Shown: positions 9,244 to 18,477 of the stretch, piece by piece
Position numbering within the stretch: the first letter of the stretch is position 1
Layout of the letters: each line of letters starts with the position of its first letter
From: JAPYTY01 sp036338435
Lineage (GTDB): Bacteria; Acidobacteriota; UBA6911; RPQK01; JADFOI01
Length of the DNA: 64,000 bases
Assembly (NCBI GenBank): GCA_036338435.1
Contig: JAYZCG010000040.1
Location: 26,054 to 90,053 of the forward strand
Reading direction: 5' to 3'
Notes under the pieces: model-generated
What the model saw: the letters and a program-made list of their open reading frames with translations, nothing else
What the model was told of the DNA's origin: nothing
Database searches by the model: none
Made by a program: the position numbers and the translations under genes

Positions 9244-10155
9244 ATGACCAAGTGCGGTTTAGTTGCTCTGATTGGGCGGCCTAACGTAGGCAAATCCACT
9301 ATCCTCAACCGGTTGATTGGGGAAAAGATCGCTATTGTTAGCAATAAACCTCAAACCACACGTCATCGTATTCTTGGAGTTCAGACTCGCGATGATAGCC
9401 AGGCCATATTCGTAGATACTCCAGGTATTCACCGTCCTGGATATCGTCTAAACGAACGGATGATGGAAGAAGTCTATGAGTGCATAGAGGGTGTTGATCT
9501 CATCGTGCAAGTGGTGGACAGTTCCGAGAATTATGGAAAGGGTGAGGAGTATGTTCTTAACTTAATTCAAAAGACCCAAAAGCCTACTATTCTGGTGCTT
9601 AATAAGGTAGATCTAATTACCCGATCCAAGGTCTTGCCTGTCATTGAGTTTTATAGCCAGCAATTTATATTTCGTGAAATGATTCCCCTTTCAGCTGTTA
9701 AAGGGGATAATTTTAAAGTACTCGAGCAGAAAATCTCAGAAAACCTTCCTCAAGGCAAGTGGCAGTATCCGTCTGATTATCTGACGAATCAGACGGAACG
9801 TTCTATTGTTTCAGAAATTATTAGAGAAAAGGTTTTACGTCATACGGGTAAAGAACTTCCTTATGCTACGGCAATTCAGGTAGAGGTCTTTGATGAAGAG
9901 AGACGAAAAGAAGGCTTTATACGAATTTTGGCCACGATTATTGTTGACAAAAATAGTCAGAAGAAAATTGTCATTGGTCGAGCCGGTCACATGGTCAAGA
10001 CGATCGGAATTGAAGCACGGCTTGATATTCAGGGATTTCTTCAAGTTAAGAAGGTTTACCTAGATCTTAATGTTAAGGCGATCGCTGGATGGAGAAACCA
10101 CGAACAGCTACTGAATGATTTGGGTGTCAGGTCAACGGACTATATTGGCCCTTAA
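9244..10155 (+). CDS. era: GTPase Era
   Basis: Era binds 16S rRNA and matures the 30S subunit. The G domain has G1 GRPNVGKST, G2 QTTRHRI, G3 DTPGIH and G4 NKVD, and the C-terminal part is the KH RNA-binding domain with IGRAGHMVKTIG. I chose ATG 9244, giving 303 residues, the usual length. A GTG at 9214 would add ten residues (SVISSHIFL) with no family counterpart. Neither start has a good Shine-Dalgarno sequence. The next gene follows after a 94-base spacer. Confidence 0.95.
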   Translation: MTKCGLVALIGRPNVGKSTILNRLIGEKIAIVSNKPQTTRHRILGVQTRDDSQAIFVDTPGIHRPGYRLNERMMEEVYECIEGVDLIVQVVDSSENYGKGEEYVLNLIQKTQKPTILVLNKVDLITRSKVLPVIEFYSQQFIFREMIPLSAVKGDNFKVLEQKISENLPQGKWQYPSDYLTNQTERSIVSEIIREKVLRHTGKELPYATAIQVEVFDEERRKEGFIRILATIIVDKNSQKKIVIGRAGHMVKTIGIEARLDIQGFLQVKKVYLDLNVKAIAGWRNHEQLLNDLGVRSTDYIGP

Positions 10156-10249
10156 CGGCGACACTGGGATACTGAGCGGTAATCCAGTGAAAGCCTGCCA
10201 TGGATTGGGCAATCGGCTACTAACAAGTTCGGTGGTTGGGGGTTTTCCA

Positions 10250-10873
10250 ATGCGTGAGATCGTGCAGCAACTCAAATTTTTTTCTGACCTAGGAGTAACT
10301 CACTTGGATAGTAAAACTTTGAAACAGGTGCATACGTTAGAGGAGATACGACGCAAATTGGGAGATTGTCAACGTTGTGAACTTCACGGGGGTCGGACTA
10401 ATATAGTGTTTGGAGTTGGTAATCCTAAGGCTGATTTGATGTTTATCGGAGAAGCTCCTGGAGCGGCTGAAGATGCGCAGGGAATCCCTTTTGTAGGAAG
10501 GGCGGGCCAACTATTGACAAAGATCATCGAGGCGATTAATTTGACTAGAGAACAGGTGTACATTGCCAATATTTTGAAATGCCGACCTCCCGGTAATCGT
10601 GATCCAGAGCCAAATGAAGTCGAGACTTGCGTGCCGTTTCTTTTTCAACAAATTGAAGCTATCCAACCTAGGATTATTGTGGCTTTAGGAAAATACGCAG
10701 CCCAGAATCTCCTGCACACTGAGGTTCCAATTTCTAAGATGCGGGGAGAGTTCGTTCGATTTAGAGACTGTTGGCTTCTTCCTACATTTCATCCTTCCTA
10801 TTTGCTTCGTAACCCCTCGGCTAAGCGCCACGTGTGGGAGGATATGAAGAAAGTAAGGGACCGCCTCAAATAG
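10250..10873 (+). CDS. Family 4 uracil-DNA glycosylase ([4Fe-4S])
   Basis: This enzyme excises uracil from DNA in base excision repair. The Fe-S cysteines CQRC, the active-site FIGEAPGAAED, NILKCRPPGNRDPEPNE and the HPSYLLRN motif are all present, identifying the thermostable-UDG (type 4) family. The frame can start further upstream inside era at 10115, but that would add 45 residues unlike the family. I therefore prefer ATG 10250, giving 207 residues; a GTG at 10232 is also possible. Confidence 0.93.
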   Translation: MREIVQQLKFFSDLGVTHLDSKTLKQVHTLEEIRRKLGDCQRCELHGGRTNIVFGVGNPKADLMFIGEAPGAAEDAQGIPFVGRAGQLLTKIIEAINLTREQVYIANILKCRPPGNRDPEPNEVETCVPFLFQQIEAIQPRIIVALGKYAAQNLLHTEVPISKMRGEFVRFRDCWLLPTFHPSYLLRNPSAKRHVWEDMKKVRDRLK

Positions 10874-11004
10874 CCCTCTATGAATAGCTGATATTAAGAA
10901 AGAAGACGGGAGAGATGGGCTTCGGATGTGAAATTCGAAAATGATGAGCCCGCTCTGGGTGTCCTATTTTTTGTTTTACACCTTCTTTCTCTTTTTTTAT
11001 AAAT

Positions 11005-13266
11005 GTGAACATGAGACGTGAGACGTTTGTCGATATTGCAGTCCCCCGACCTCTTTTCCAAACTTTCACCTACCGTGTAGAAGGTTCCATTAAACAGAAG
11101 TTGTACTCGGGGTGTCGGGTCATGGTTCCTTTTGGAAAGCAGTATCTTATTGGGATAGCGGTCAGGGTTCATCAGGAACCGTATTCAGGTAAGGTCAAAT
11201 CCATTCGTGAATTTTTGGACAAAGAACCGCTTTTATCCAGCCAACTTATGGAACTTGGTTTGTGGATGGCATCATACTATCTGTCGCCTCCGGGTGAGGC
11301 GTTCAAGGTCATGTTGCCTCCAGGACTGCTGTCTAGAAAGGTCAGGAAAGATCGTCTCTCTGCAAATTTTTGGCCTGAAAAAAAACGTCTGGCCGTGGTG
11401 AATATTAGCCCAAAACAGATCAAGCTGACCGACCGGCAACGGGAAGTACTGGAGGAACTTACCCAATTAACACTTCCGGTTTTCATACAACCTTTTTTAC
11501 GAGAGGTGCGGTGTAGTCATTCACTTCTCAAGAGTTTGGCTGCCCGGGGATTGATTACAATAGAGCCTGTCGAAGCATATCGCTCTCCCTGGGGCCAATC
11601 TGAGTGTGACCCACAGGTTCAAAAGCACCCATTAACTTCTGATCAGAAACGCATTTTCAAGAAAATCCAGCGACACCTGTCCCTGGGTCAATTTCATAGC
11701 ATGTTGATTCATGGAGTAACGGGAAGCGGGAAGACGGAAATTTATCTTAATGCCATTTCTGAGGCTCTCAATCTAGATCAATCTGCTTTGATACTTGTTC
11801 CCGAGATCGGATTAACACCTCAGATGTCACACTATTTTCGAGCCTGGTTTGGAGACCAAGTTGCCATTCTTCACAGTTCTCTATCGGATGGAGAACGCTT
11901 TGATCAATGGCAGAAAATCCGGCGAGGTGAAGCTAGAGTCGTGGTCGGAACTCGTTCTGCCATTTTCGCGCCACTTCAAAATTTGGGAATAATCATTGTT
12001 GACGAGGAACATGATAGCTCGTATAAGCAAGATGAACTTCCCCGCTATAATGCGCGTGATGTGGCACGCAAACGTGGGCAGCTTGAGGGGGCCTTGGTAG
12101 TTTTGGGCAGCGCGACACCTCAGTTGGAGACCTTTCATCAGGCGGTACACGGTGAAGAATTAGAGTATGAGACATTAAGTTCACGTATTTTAGAGCGTCC
12201 CCTTCCCACTGCTCATGTAGTGGATATGCGTCAGGAATTTCAAAAACATGGGAAATCGGTGATTGTTTCTGACGTCCTTGTCAAATCAATTGCATTACGC
12301 CTGGATCGAAAAGAACAGGTTCTTGTCCTAATTAATCGTCGAGGTTATGCCTCGGCCTTGTTGTGCCGTAGCTGTGGACATACGGAAACCTGTGACCACT
12401 GTAGCATTAGTCTCACCTATCATCGTAGCCCGAACCGGCTGGTTTGCCACTATTGTGGATTGTTGAGATCTGTGCCAGAACGATGTGAGATGTGCGGGAA
12501 GAAGTATATTTTTTTCCTGGGTCATGGGACGGAACAAGTTCAGCACATTTTCGAAAAGCTCTTCCCTAGTGCCCAGATTGACCGGATGGATCGAGACACT
12601 GTTCAAAGAAAGGGGAGTGTCCATAAAATTTTAGGAGCTTTTGCTTCCGGCAAAACCGACATTCTGATTGGGACTCAGATGATTGCCAAAGGGCATGATT
12701 TTCCTCGTGTCACTTTGGTGGGGGTGCTTATGGCCGACCAGGCTCTTAAGATGGCTGACTTTCGTGCTGCCGAGAGAACATTTCAACTGCTCACTCAGGT
12801 GGCTGGACGAGCCGGGAGAGGCGAGCAACCAGGAGAAGTCGTCATTCAGACCTACTATCCTAATCACTATAGTCTCAAGTATGCTCGTTCTCAGGACTAC
12901 AAACTTTTTTTTGAAGAAGAAATCCAATTCCGTCGTAACTTTCAGTATCCACCCTTTACTGCTCTTGCCAACTGCATGCTTCAGGGTGAATCGTCACAAC
13001 AGATCCGATGTCAGTCCGAACAATTTGCGGATCTGCTCCTTCACCATCGCACTCGTCTCTCTAACGGAAGACGTATGCGTGTTCTAGGCCCAGCGCAGGC
13101 TCCTTTGGAAAAACTGAAAGGACAATATCGATTTCAGATTCTGGTCAAGGCAACTAGTCGTAAGGAACTTCACGATGTGCTGGAGTCTGCCATGGGTGAT
13201 TTTAGCCAAGAAAAGACTTCTATTAAACAGTCTTCTATTGATATTGATCCGTTAAATTTGCTCTGA
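11005..13266 (+). CDS. priA: Primosomal protein N' (replication restart helicase)
   Basis: PriA is the superfamily 2 helicase that reloads the replisome at stalled forks. The 753-residue protein has the N-terminal 3'-DNA-binding domain (VDIAVPRPLFQTFTYRV), Walker A GVTGSGKTEIY near residue 240, DEEH, LGSATP, and the zinc-binding region with CRSCGHTETC, CDHC, CHYCG and CEMCG. Helicase motif AGRAGRG follows. The start is GTG 11005 or ATG 11011, two codons later; no Shine-Dalgarno sequence decides. The 130-base upstream gap holds a weak dyad (GGGCT at 10917, AGCCC at 10947) without clear terminator form. Confidence 0.96.
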   Translation: MNMRRETFVDIAVPRPLFQTFTYRVEGSIKQKLYSGCRVMVPFGKQYLIGIAVRVHQEPYSGKVKSIREFLDKEPLLSSQLMELGLWMASYYLSPPGEAFKVMLPPGLLSRKVRKDRLSANFWPEKKRLAVVNISPKQIKLTDRQREVLEELTQLTLPVFIQPFLREVRCSHSLLKSLAARGLITIEPVEAYRSPWGQSECDPQVQKHPLTSDQKRIFKKIQRHLSLGQFHSMLIHGVTGSGKTEIYLNAISEALNLDQSALILVPEIGLTPQMSHYFRAWFGDQVAILHSSLSDGERFDQWQKIRRGEARVVVGTRSAIFAPLQNLGIIIVDEEHDSSYKQDELPRYNARDVARKRGQLEGALVVLGSATPQLETFHQAVHGEELEYETLSSRILERPLPTAHVVDMRQEFQKHGKSVIVSDVLVKSIALRLDRKEQVLVLINRRGYASALLCRSCGHTETCDHCSISLTYHRSPNRLVCHYCGLLRSVPERCEMCGKKYIFFLGHGTEQVQHIFEKLFPSAQIDRMDRDTVQRKGSVHKILGAFASGKTDILIGTQMIAKGHDFPRVTLVGVLMADQALKMADFRAAERTFQLLTQVAGRAGRGEQPGEVVIQTYYPNHYSLKYARSQDYKLFFEEEIQFRRNFQYPPFTALANCMLQGESSQQIRCQSEQFADLLLHHRTRLSNGRRMRVLGPAQAPLEKLKGQYRFQILVKATSRKELHDVLESAMGDFSQEKTSIKQSSIDIDPLNLL

Positions 13267-13370
13267 TCCATGGCGAAGTGTTCGTATGTATTAATTGAAA
13301 GTTCTAAACCAGAACATCGAGTCGATTTTGCTTCTGTGATCTGATCTATTGATACAAACTTAAACAGTAA

Positions 13371-13412
13371 GGTGGTAGATGGGTAACTGCCGGTAGTCAT
13401 CTCTTCACCACC
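13371..13412 (+). promoter_or_regulatory. Possible hairpin in the kdsB leader
   Basis: GGTGGT (13371-13376) pairs with ACCACC (13407-13412), and AGATG (13377-13381) pairs with CATCT (13398-13402), leaving a four-base bulge on the 3' side. The structure ends 15 bases before the kdsB ATG. There is no T-tract, so it is not a typical terminator. Its role is unknown and chance cannot be excluded. Confidence 0.35.
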
Positions 13413-13427
13413 GTGCTAGACTAGTGT

Positions 13428-14147
13428 ATGCACTTTGTTGGAGTCATACCTGCACGGATTAACTCCACTCGAATCCCCGGAAAACCCCTCCTGGAAATTG
13501 CTGGAAAATCATTGATTGAGTGGGTATACGAGCGCGCCTGTCAAGCTTCTCGGCTGGACGACATTATTGTGGCGACTGATGATGAACGTATTTTAAGGAC
13601 GGTGGAAAGCTTCAACGGTAAGGTAGTGATGACCTCGCCGGATCACGTGAGTGGAACGGATCGGGTAGCTGAGGTAGCAGAGTCTGTTCAGGCCGATGTT
13701 TTTGTCAACATGCAAGGGGATGAACCACTGATTTCCCCAGAGACCATCGATCAGATTTGTATGCCTTTTGAGAGAGATGCTGATATTAAAGTGACCACGG
13801 CTTGCTTTGAGATTGTCGATCCGATGGAGATGAACGATCCCCACACCGTCAAGGTTGTATTTAACAAGCAGGGCAGGGCACTCTATTTCTCCCGTGCAAC
13901 CATTCCCCACCAGCAAGGAGTAGGGTCGGTTTACAAGCATATAGGGATCTACGGATATCGGCGAGATTGTTTGAGAATTTTCTCCGATCTGTCGGTTTCT
14001 CCGTTGGAAACGACTGAGAGATTGGAGCAATTGAGATTGCTTGAAAATGATATTCCAATCCATGTCGTCGAGGTTATGGAAGACAGCTTTGGAGTGAACA
14101 CGGACGAGGATATAGAGCGTGTCAGACCCCTGTTGGAGAATGGATGA
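13428..14147 (+). CDS. kdsB: 3-deoxy-manno-octulosonate cytidylyltransferase
   Basis: KdsB activates Kdo with CTP to CMP-Kdo for lipopolysaccharide inner core. The 239-residue protein shows IPARINSTRIPGKPL with the CTP-binding residues, VNMQGDEPLI, and KHIGIYGYRR. Length is normal. It starts the kdsB-pyrG-kdsA-kdsD-kdsC run, in which pyrG supplies the CTP co-substrate. A potential hairpin lies just upstream. The ATG at 13428 has no strong Shine-Dalgarno sequence. Confidence 0.96.
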   Translation: MHFVGVIPARINSTRIPGKPLLEIAGKSLIEWVYERACQASRLDDIIVATDDERILRTVESFNGKVVMTSPDHVSGTDRVAEVAESVQADVFVNMQGDEPLISPETIDQICMPFERDADIKVTTACFEIVDPMEMNDPHTVKVVFNKQGRALYFSRATIPHQQGVGSVYKHIGIYGYRRDCLRIFSDLSVSPLETTERLEQLRLLENDIPIHVVEVMEDSFGVNTDEDIERVRPLLENG

Positions 14148-14195
14148 CCAGAGACAAGAAGGGCGTTAAGTCGGAACGTATGTCGTGGGGGCAGG

Positions 14196-15854
14196 ATGTC
14201 TACTAAGTATATTTTTGTAACAGGCGGGGTTTTGAGTTCCCTTGGAAAAGGCCTTGCGTCGGCCTCAATCGGGTGCCTTCTAGAGGGTCGTGGCTTGAAG
14301 GTTACCATCCTGAAACTGGATCCCTACATCAATGTAGATCCCGGTACTATGAGTCCTTTTCAGCACGGAGAGGTCTTCGTTACTGATGACGGCGCGGAGA
14401 CTGATCTTGATCTTGGTCACTACGAACGCTTTACAGAGTTGCGTCTTACAGAAGCAAACAACTCGACTACTGGCAAGATCTATCAAACGGTCATTGAAAA
14501 AGAGCGTCGTGGGGATTATCTCGGAAAAACTGTTCAAGTTATCCCTCATATAACGAATGAAATCAAAGCCACTATAAAAAAGTTGGGTGATGAGGTGGAT
14601 GTGGTGATTGTCGAAATTGGGGGGACAGTGGGTGATATTGAGAGTCTTCCATTTCTTGAAGCCATTCGCCAGATGCGTATTGACGTGGGTCTGGATAGCT
14701 CCATGTTTATTCATTTAACCCTGGTGCCTTTCATGGAGGCCTCAGGCGAGTTGAAGACCAAGCCTACGCAGCATTCTGTGAGAGAGTTGCGGGCCATTGG
14801 TATTCAGCCTGACATCTTGCTGTGCCGAACAGAACATCTTTTGCCCAAGGAAATCAAAAGCAAAATTGCCCTTTTTTGTAATGTGTCGGCCGAAGCTGTT
14901 GTCACTGCCAGGGATGTCAAAAGCATTTACGAAGTCCCTATTGCCTTACACTTAGAGGGTTTGGACTCCATGATTGTTAAGTTGCTCAACTTGCCAGAAG
15001 ACAGATGTGATTTGTCATCCTGGGAAAAATTAGTTGAAGGCATTAAGAATCCTGAAGAGGAAGTAACAGTCGGCATGGTGGGAAAGTATGTGGAGTATGA
15101 GGACTCCTATAAGAGTCTTAACGAAGCCCTTTTGCATGGAGGTCTTCCACATTGCGTATCTGTAAATTTAAAATGGATTGAGTCAGAAGGGCTGGCGGGT
15201 GAAGGATGGGAAAGTAAATTGGAAGATCTTGACGCTATTCTAGTGCCCGGTGGATTTGGGCCACGGGGAATTAAAGGGATGCTTGAGGGTATTCGTTATG
15301 CCCGTGTGAATAAGATGCCCTATTTTGGGATTTGTCTAGGGATGCAGTGTGCAGTCATTGAATTTGCCCGAAATGTTTGTGATCTAAATGCTCACAGTAC
15401 CGAGTTTGATCCATCTAGTCCCCATCGGGTCATCTACAAATTGCGAGAGTTACTGGGTGTGGGTGACATGGGTGGAACGATGCGTCTCGGAGCTTATCCG
15501 TGTGTTTTACAGAAAGGTTCACTAGCACAAAGCATCTATCAGGAGGGGGAGATCTCTGAGCGTCACCGACATCGCTATGAGTTCAACCGTGAATATGAAG
15601 AAATCCTTACCAGCTACGGTTTGCGTATTTCCGGGAATTCACCTGATAATAATTTTGTCGAAATAGTAGAAATCCCTGAACACCCTTGGTTTTTAGCTTG
15701 CCAATTCCATCCCGAGTTCAAATCAAAACCCCTGAAACCTCACCCACTCTTCGTCAGCTTTATCAAGGCTGCAAAAGACTTTAAGCACTGTCGAACCACC
15801 AGCCGGGAAGTATCTTCTGAACGAGAACAGATGCCCGTCAGTAGGACAGAATAG
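14196..15854 (+). CDS. pyrG: CTP synthase
   Basis: PyrG aminates UTP to CTP using glutamine. The N-terminal synthase domain begins KYIFVTGGVLSSLGKG and includes DPYINVDPGTMSPFQHGEV. The C-terminal glutaminase domain has the nucleophile loop FGICLGMQCAV and a catalytic CQFHPEF motif. The 552-residue length is standard. It lies between kdsB and kdsA, a common arrangement because CMP-Kdo synthesis consumes CTP. Confidence 0.98.
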   Translation: MSTKYIFVTGGVLSSLGKGLASASIGCLLEGRGLKVTILKLDPYINVDPGTMSPFQHGEVFVTDDGAETDLDLGHYERFTELRLTEANNSTTGKIYQTVIEKERRGDYLGKTVQVIPHITNEIKATIKKLGDEVDVVIVEIGGTVGDIESLPFLEAIRQMRIDVGLDSSMFIHLTLVPFMEASGELKTKPTQHSVRELRAIGIQPDILLCRTEHLLPKEIKSKIALFCNVSAEAVVTARDVKSIYEVPIALHLEGLDSMIVKLLNLPEDRCDLSSWEKLVEGIKNPEEEVTVGMVGKYVEYEDSYKSLNEALLHGGLPHCVSVNLKWIESEGLAGEGWESKLEDLDAILVPGGFGPRGIKGMLEGIRYARVNKMPYFGICLGMQCAVIEFARNVCDLNAHSTEFDPSSPHRVIYKLRELLGVGDMGGTMRLGAYPCVLQKGSLAQSIYQEGEISERHRHRYEFNREYEEILTSYGLRISGNSPDNNFVEIVEIPEHPWFLACQFHPEFKSKPLKPHPLFVSFIKAAKDFKHCRTTSREVSSEREQMPVSRTE

Positions 15855-15904
15855 ATTCATCTATTGGTCATTGGGGGTATGTTGTTGGTATCATTTCTAG
15901 ACTA

Positions 15905-16735
15905 ATGGCACTAATGACGGAAATAGTTATGAGGGGCTGGAAGCTGGGAGGGGATAATCCTTTTTTCCTAATCTCTGGACCTTGTGTAATTGAGAGTGAG
16001 CAGCACTGCTTGGAGATTGCAGGGCGGCTCAAGGAGATAACCTCAGCTCTTAATATACCTTGGATTTTTAAGGCTTCTTACGACAAGGCTAATAGAACCT
16101 CAATTAAATCATATCGCGGTCCAGGAATAGACCAGGGGTTGAAGATATTTCAGAAAGTAAAGCAAGAGCTTGATATTCCAGTTCTCTCAGATGTCCATGA
16201 AGTGGAGCAAGTCGACGAGGCTGCGGAGGTTTTAGATATTTTACAAATCCCGGCAATGCTTTCGCGCCAGACTGATTTGATTTTGGCGGCAGTGGCAACA
16301 GGCAGGATTGTGAATATAAAGAAGGGTCAATTTTTGTCACCTGAGGACGTAGAGCATGTACTAGAGAAAGCTGGTTCTATTAACGGTTCTGGGGTGATCA
16401 TCACCGAACGTGGTGTCTGTTTTGGGTACAATAATCTAGTATCAGACTTTAGGGCTCTCCCTGTTATCCGGAAGTTTGGTGTCCCGGTGGTATTTGATGC
16501 CACCCATAGTGTGCAGCTCCCCGGTGGGGCTGGTGGCTGGAGTGGAGGGCAGGCTGAGTTTATTCCACACTTGGCAAGAGCGGCTGTAGCAGTGGGCACC
16601 GACGGGATATTTATGGAGGTTCATGATCGTCCTGATAAAGCGCTCAGTGATGGGGCTAATGCCATGCGGATTGATCTGTTAGAGGATGTACTCAAAAAGT
16701 TGCAGCGTATTGATCTGCTGGCTAAAAATGTGTAA
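15905..16735 (+). CDS. kdsA: 3-deoxy-8-phosphooctulonate synthase
   Basis: KdsA condenses arabinose-5-phosphate with phosphoenolpyruvate to Kdo-8-phosphate. Recognisable segments are FFLISGPCVIESEQ, FKASYDKANRTS, and VPVVFDATHSVQLPG. The 276-residue length fits the family. The CVIES start segment and DATHS occur in both metal-dependent and metal-independent subclasses, so I do not assign one. ATG 15905 and ATG 15914 are both possible starts. Fifty bases separate it from pyrG. Confidence 0.96.
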   Translation: MALMTEIVMRGWKLGGDNPFFLISGPCVIESEQHCLEIAGRLKEITSALNIPWIFKASYDKANRTSIKSYRGPGIDQGLKIFQKVKQELDIPVLSDVHEVEQVDEAAEVLDILQIPAMLSRQTDLILAAVATGRIVNIKKGQFLSPEDVEHVLEKAGSINGSGVIITERGVCFGYNNLVSDFRALPVIRKFGVPVVFDATHSVQLPGGAGGWSGGQAEFIPHLARAAVAVGTDGIFMEVHDRPDKALSDGANAMRIDLLEDVLKKLQRIDLLAKNV

Positions 16736-16794
16736 TTGTGCTTTACGAAAAGGACATTGGATTCTAGGTATTTACCCCTTCAACCCCATTAGTT

Positions 16795-16812
16795 CGGTTG
16801 GGTAGCCAACCG
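16795..16812 (+). promoter_or_regulatory. Hairpin directly before the kdsD ribosome-binding site
   Basis: A perfect 7-bp stem (CGGTTGG, 16795-16801; CCAACCG, 16806-16812) closes a GTAG loop. It ends two bases before the Shine-Dalgarno TAGGAG (16815-16820). CAACC at 16781-16785 can instead pair with GGTTG at 16796-16800, so two mutually exclusive folds are possible. No T-tract follows. A translational control role is inference. Confidence 0.4.
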
Positions 16813-16826
16813 GTTAGGAGATTCAC

Positions 16827-17786
16827 TTGTCCCAAGAAACAGCCAAGAGAGTCTTGAAAATTGAAGCTGAGGCGATCGCTGAACTAATTCCACGATTAGG
16901 TGAATCTTTTGATCAAGCAGTTGAATTGCTTGCTAAATGCCGTGGGCGAATGGTGGCAATGGGGATGGGTAAATCGGGCATTGTGTGCCGTAAAATTGCT
17001 GCCACTTTCAACAGTACGGGAACTCCTTCAATTTTTCTTCATCCGGCTGAAGCCATTCACGGAGATCTTGGTATGCTGGCCACTGGGGATATAGTACTGG
17101 CACTTTCCAACAGTGGAGAGACTGACGAGTTGGTTGATTTGGTGTCTACCATTAAGCGTCTGGGCATTCCCTTAATTTCCATGGTAGGAAATATGGAGTC
17201 AACTCTAGCCCATGGCTCGGATATCGCTTTGGACGTGGGAGTCAATCAGGAAGCTTGTCCTTTTGGCTTAGCCCCTACTGCTTCGACTACTGCTTCCATG
17301 GCTTTAGGGGATGCCTTGGCTTTGGCTTTGTCCGAAAAAAAGGGATTTCATCTAGAGGACTTTGCACTACTGCATCCTGGAGGTAAATTAGGTAAGGTGC
17401 TTGCCAAGGTTGGAGATCTCATGCACCGGGGCGAACAGATCCCTAAGGTTGCTTTAGACGCTCTAATGGATGAGGTTATCTATGAAATGTCGAACAAAAA
17501 GCTGGGAGTCACTAGTGTGGTTGATTCAAACGGTGGGCTAGTGGGAGTTATCTCTGATGGAGATTTGAGACGCTTACTCCAGAAGAAACGCGAGAGAGTA
17601 CTTTCGTTTAAAGCCAGTCAGTGTATGACGAAAGACCCTTTAACCATTTCTGAAGACGAATTGGGAACGAGTGCTCTGCATATCATGGAGGAGAACAAAA
17701 TTACTTCTCTTATGGTTACCGATGGCTCTAATAACGTCGTAGGGATTATCCACCTCCATGACCTGTGGAGAACGGAGATGATATAA
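16827..17786 (+). CDS. kdsD: Arabinose-5-phosphate isomerase
   Basis: KdsD interconverts ribulose-5-phosphate and arabinose-5-phosphate, the first committed step toward Kdo. The 319-residue protein has an N-terminal SIS sugar-isomerase domain (MGMGKSGIVCRKIAATFNSTG, split here as GMGKSG and NSTG, then LSNSGETDELV) and two C-terminal CBS domains (VISDGDLRR and VGIIHLHDLWR). The start is TTG 16827, supported by TAGGAG six bases upstream and by family alignment. A stable hairpin sits just before that site. The gene is followed after three bases by kdsC. Confidence 0.96.
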   Translation: MSQETAKRVLKIEAEAIAELIPRLGESFDQAVELLAKCRGRMVAMGMGKSGIVCRKIAATFNSTGTPSIFLHPAEAIHGDLGMLATGDIVLALSNSGETDELVDLVSTIKRLGIPLISMVGNMESTLAHGSDIALDVGVNQEACPFGLAPTASTTASMALGDALALALSEKKGFHLEDFALLHPGGKLGKVLAKVGDLMHRGEQIPKVALDALMDEVIYEMSNKKLGVTSVVDSNGGLVGVISDGDLRRLLQKKRERVLSFKASQCMTKDPLTISEDELGTSALHIMEENKITSLMVTDGSNNVVGIIHLHDLWRTEMI

Positions 17787-17789
17787 ATC

Positions 17790-18323
17790 ATGACAACATT
17801 GCCTGCTGAAGTTGCAGAGAAAATACGGGATATTCGCCTGCTGTTGCTTGATGTGGATGGAGTTCTCACCGATGGCAGATTTGGGCTAATGGCTGGAGGA
17901 GGAGAGATTAAATTTTTTTCCAGTCACGATGGGCTCGGCATCCGTTTGATGCAAAAAGCGGGCTGTGCCGTTGGATTTTTAAGCGGTAGAAAGAGCCAAG
18001 AAGTAGCGTTACGGGCTAATGAACTAGGTGTTGATATCGTGATTGAGGGCTCTGTGGATAAGGTCAAAGATTTTGAAAAGATTCTTTCTCAACAAAATTT
18101 AGATGCCTCCCAGGTAGCTTATATTGGGGATGATTTACCCGATTTACCTGTCCTTAAACGAGTTGGATTTTCTGCTGCACCACACAATGCAACTGAAGCG
18201 ATCAAGGAGAGCGTAGATTATGTTACGAAGCGAAAGGGAGGTGAGGGGGCGGTGCGCGAAGTAGTAGAACTTCTACTGCAATCTTCAGGAACATGGGCGG
18301 ATGTCCTTGCACATTTTTCATAG
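17790..18323 (+). CDS. kdsC: Kdo-8-phosphate phosphatase
   Basis: KdsC is a HAD-family phosphatase that frees Kdo from Kdo-8-phosphate. The 177-residue length is typical of this cap-less subclass. The HAD motif I is LLLDVDGVLTDGR with the nucleophilic Asp, motif II lies in GFLSGRKSQEV and motif IV in YIGDDLPDLPVL. It lies three bases after kdsD. Together with kdsA and kdsB it completes the CMP-Kdo route from ribulose-5-phosphate. Confidence 0.96.
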   Translation: MTTLPAEVAEKIRDIRLLLLDVDGVLTDGRFGLMAGGGEIKFFSSHDGLGIRLMQKAGCAVGFLSGRKSQEVALRANELGVDIVIEGSVDKVKDFEKILSQQNLDASQVAYIGDDLPDLPVLKRVGFSAAPHNATEAIKESVDYVTKRKGGEGAVREVVELLLQSSGTWADVLAHFS

Positions 18324-18396
18324 CAGCTTTTGTGCCATTACTCTCTTGTAGTCATTTTCTTTTCCCATTTGTTTATTCTAAAATAGGGTGCAGTGA

Positions 18397-18471
<75 letters not shown>

Positions 18472-18477
18472 TTCATT

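Noticed and set aside
10917..10951. GGGCT/AGCCC dyad before priA, followed by a T-rich stretch
   Set aside because: The stem is short and interrupted, and about 20 bases separate it from the T-run, so it does not meet a terminator pattern.
13593..14714. Minus-strand ORFs of 144-156 codons opposite kdsB and pyrG
   Set aside because: They lie wholly antisense to strongly conserved genes and have no recognisable family.
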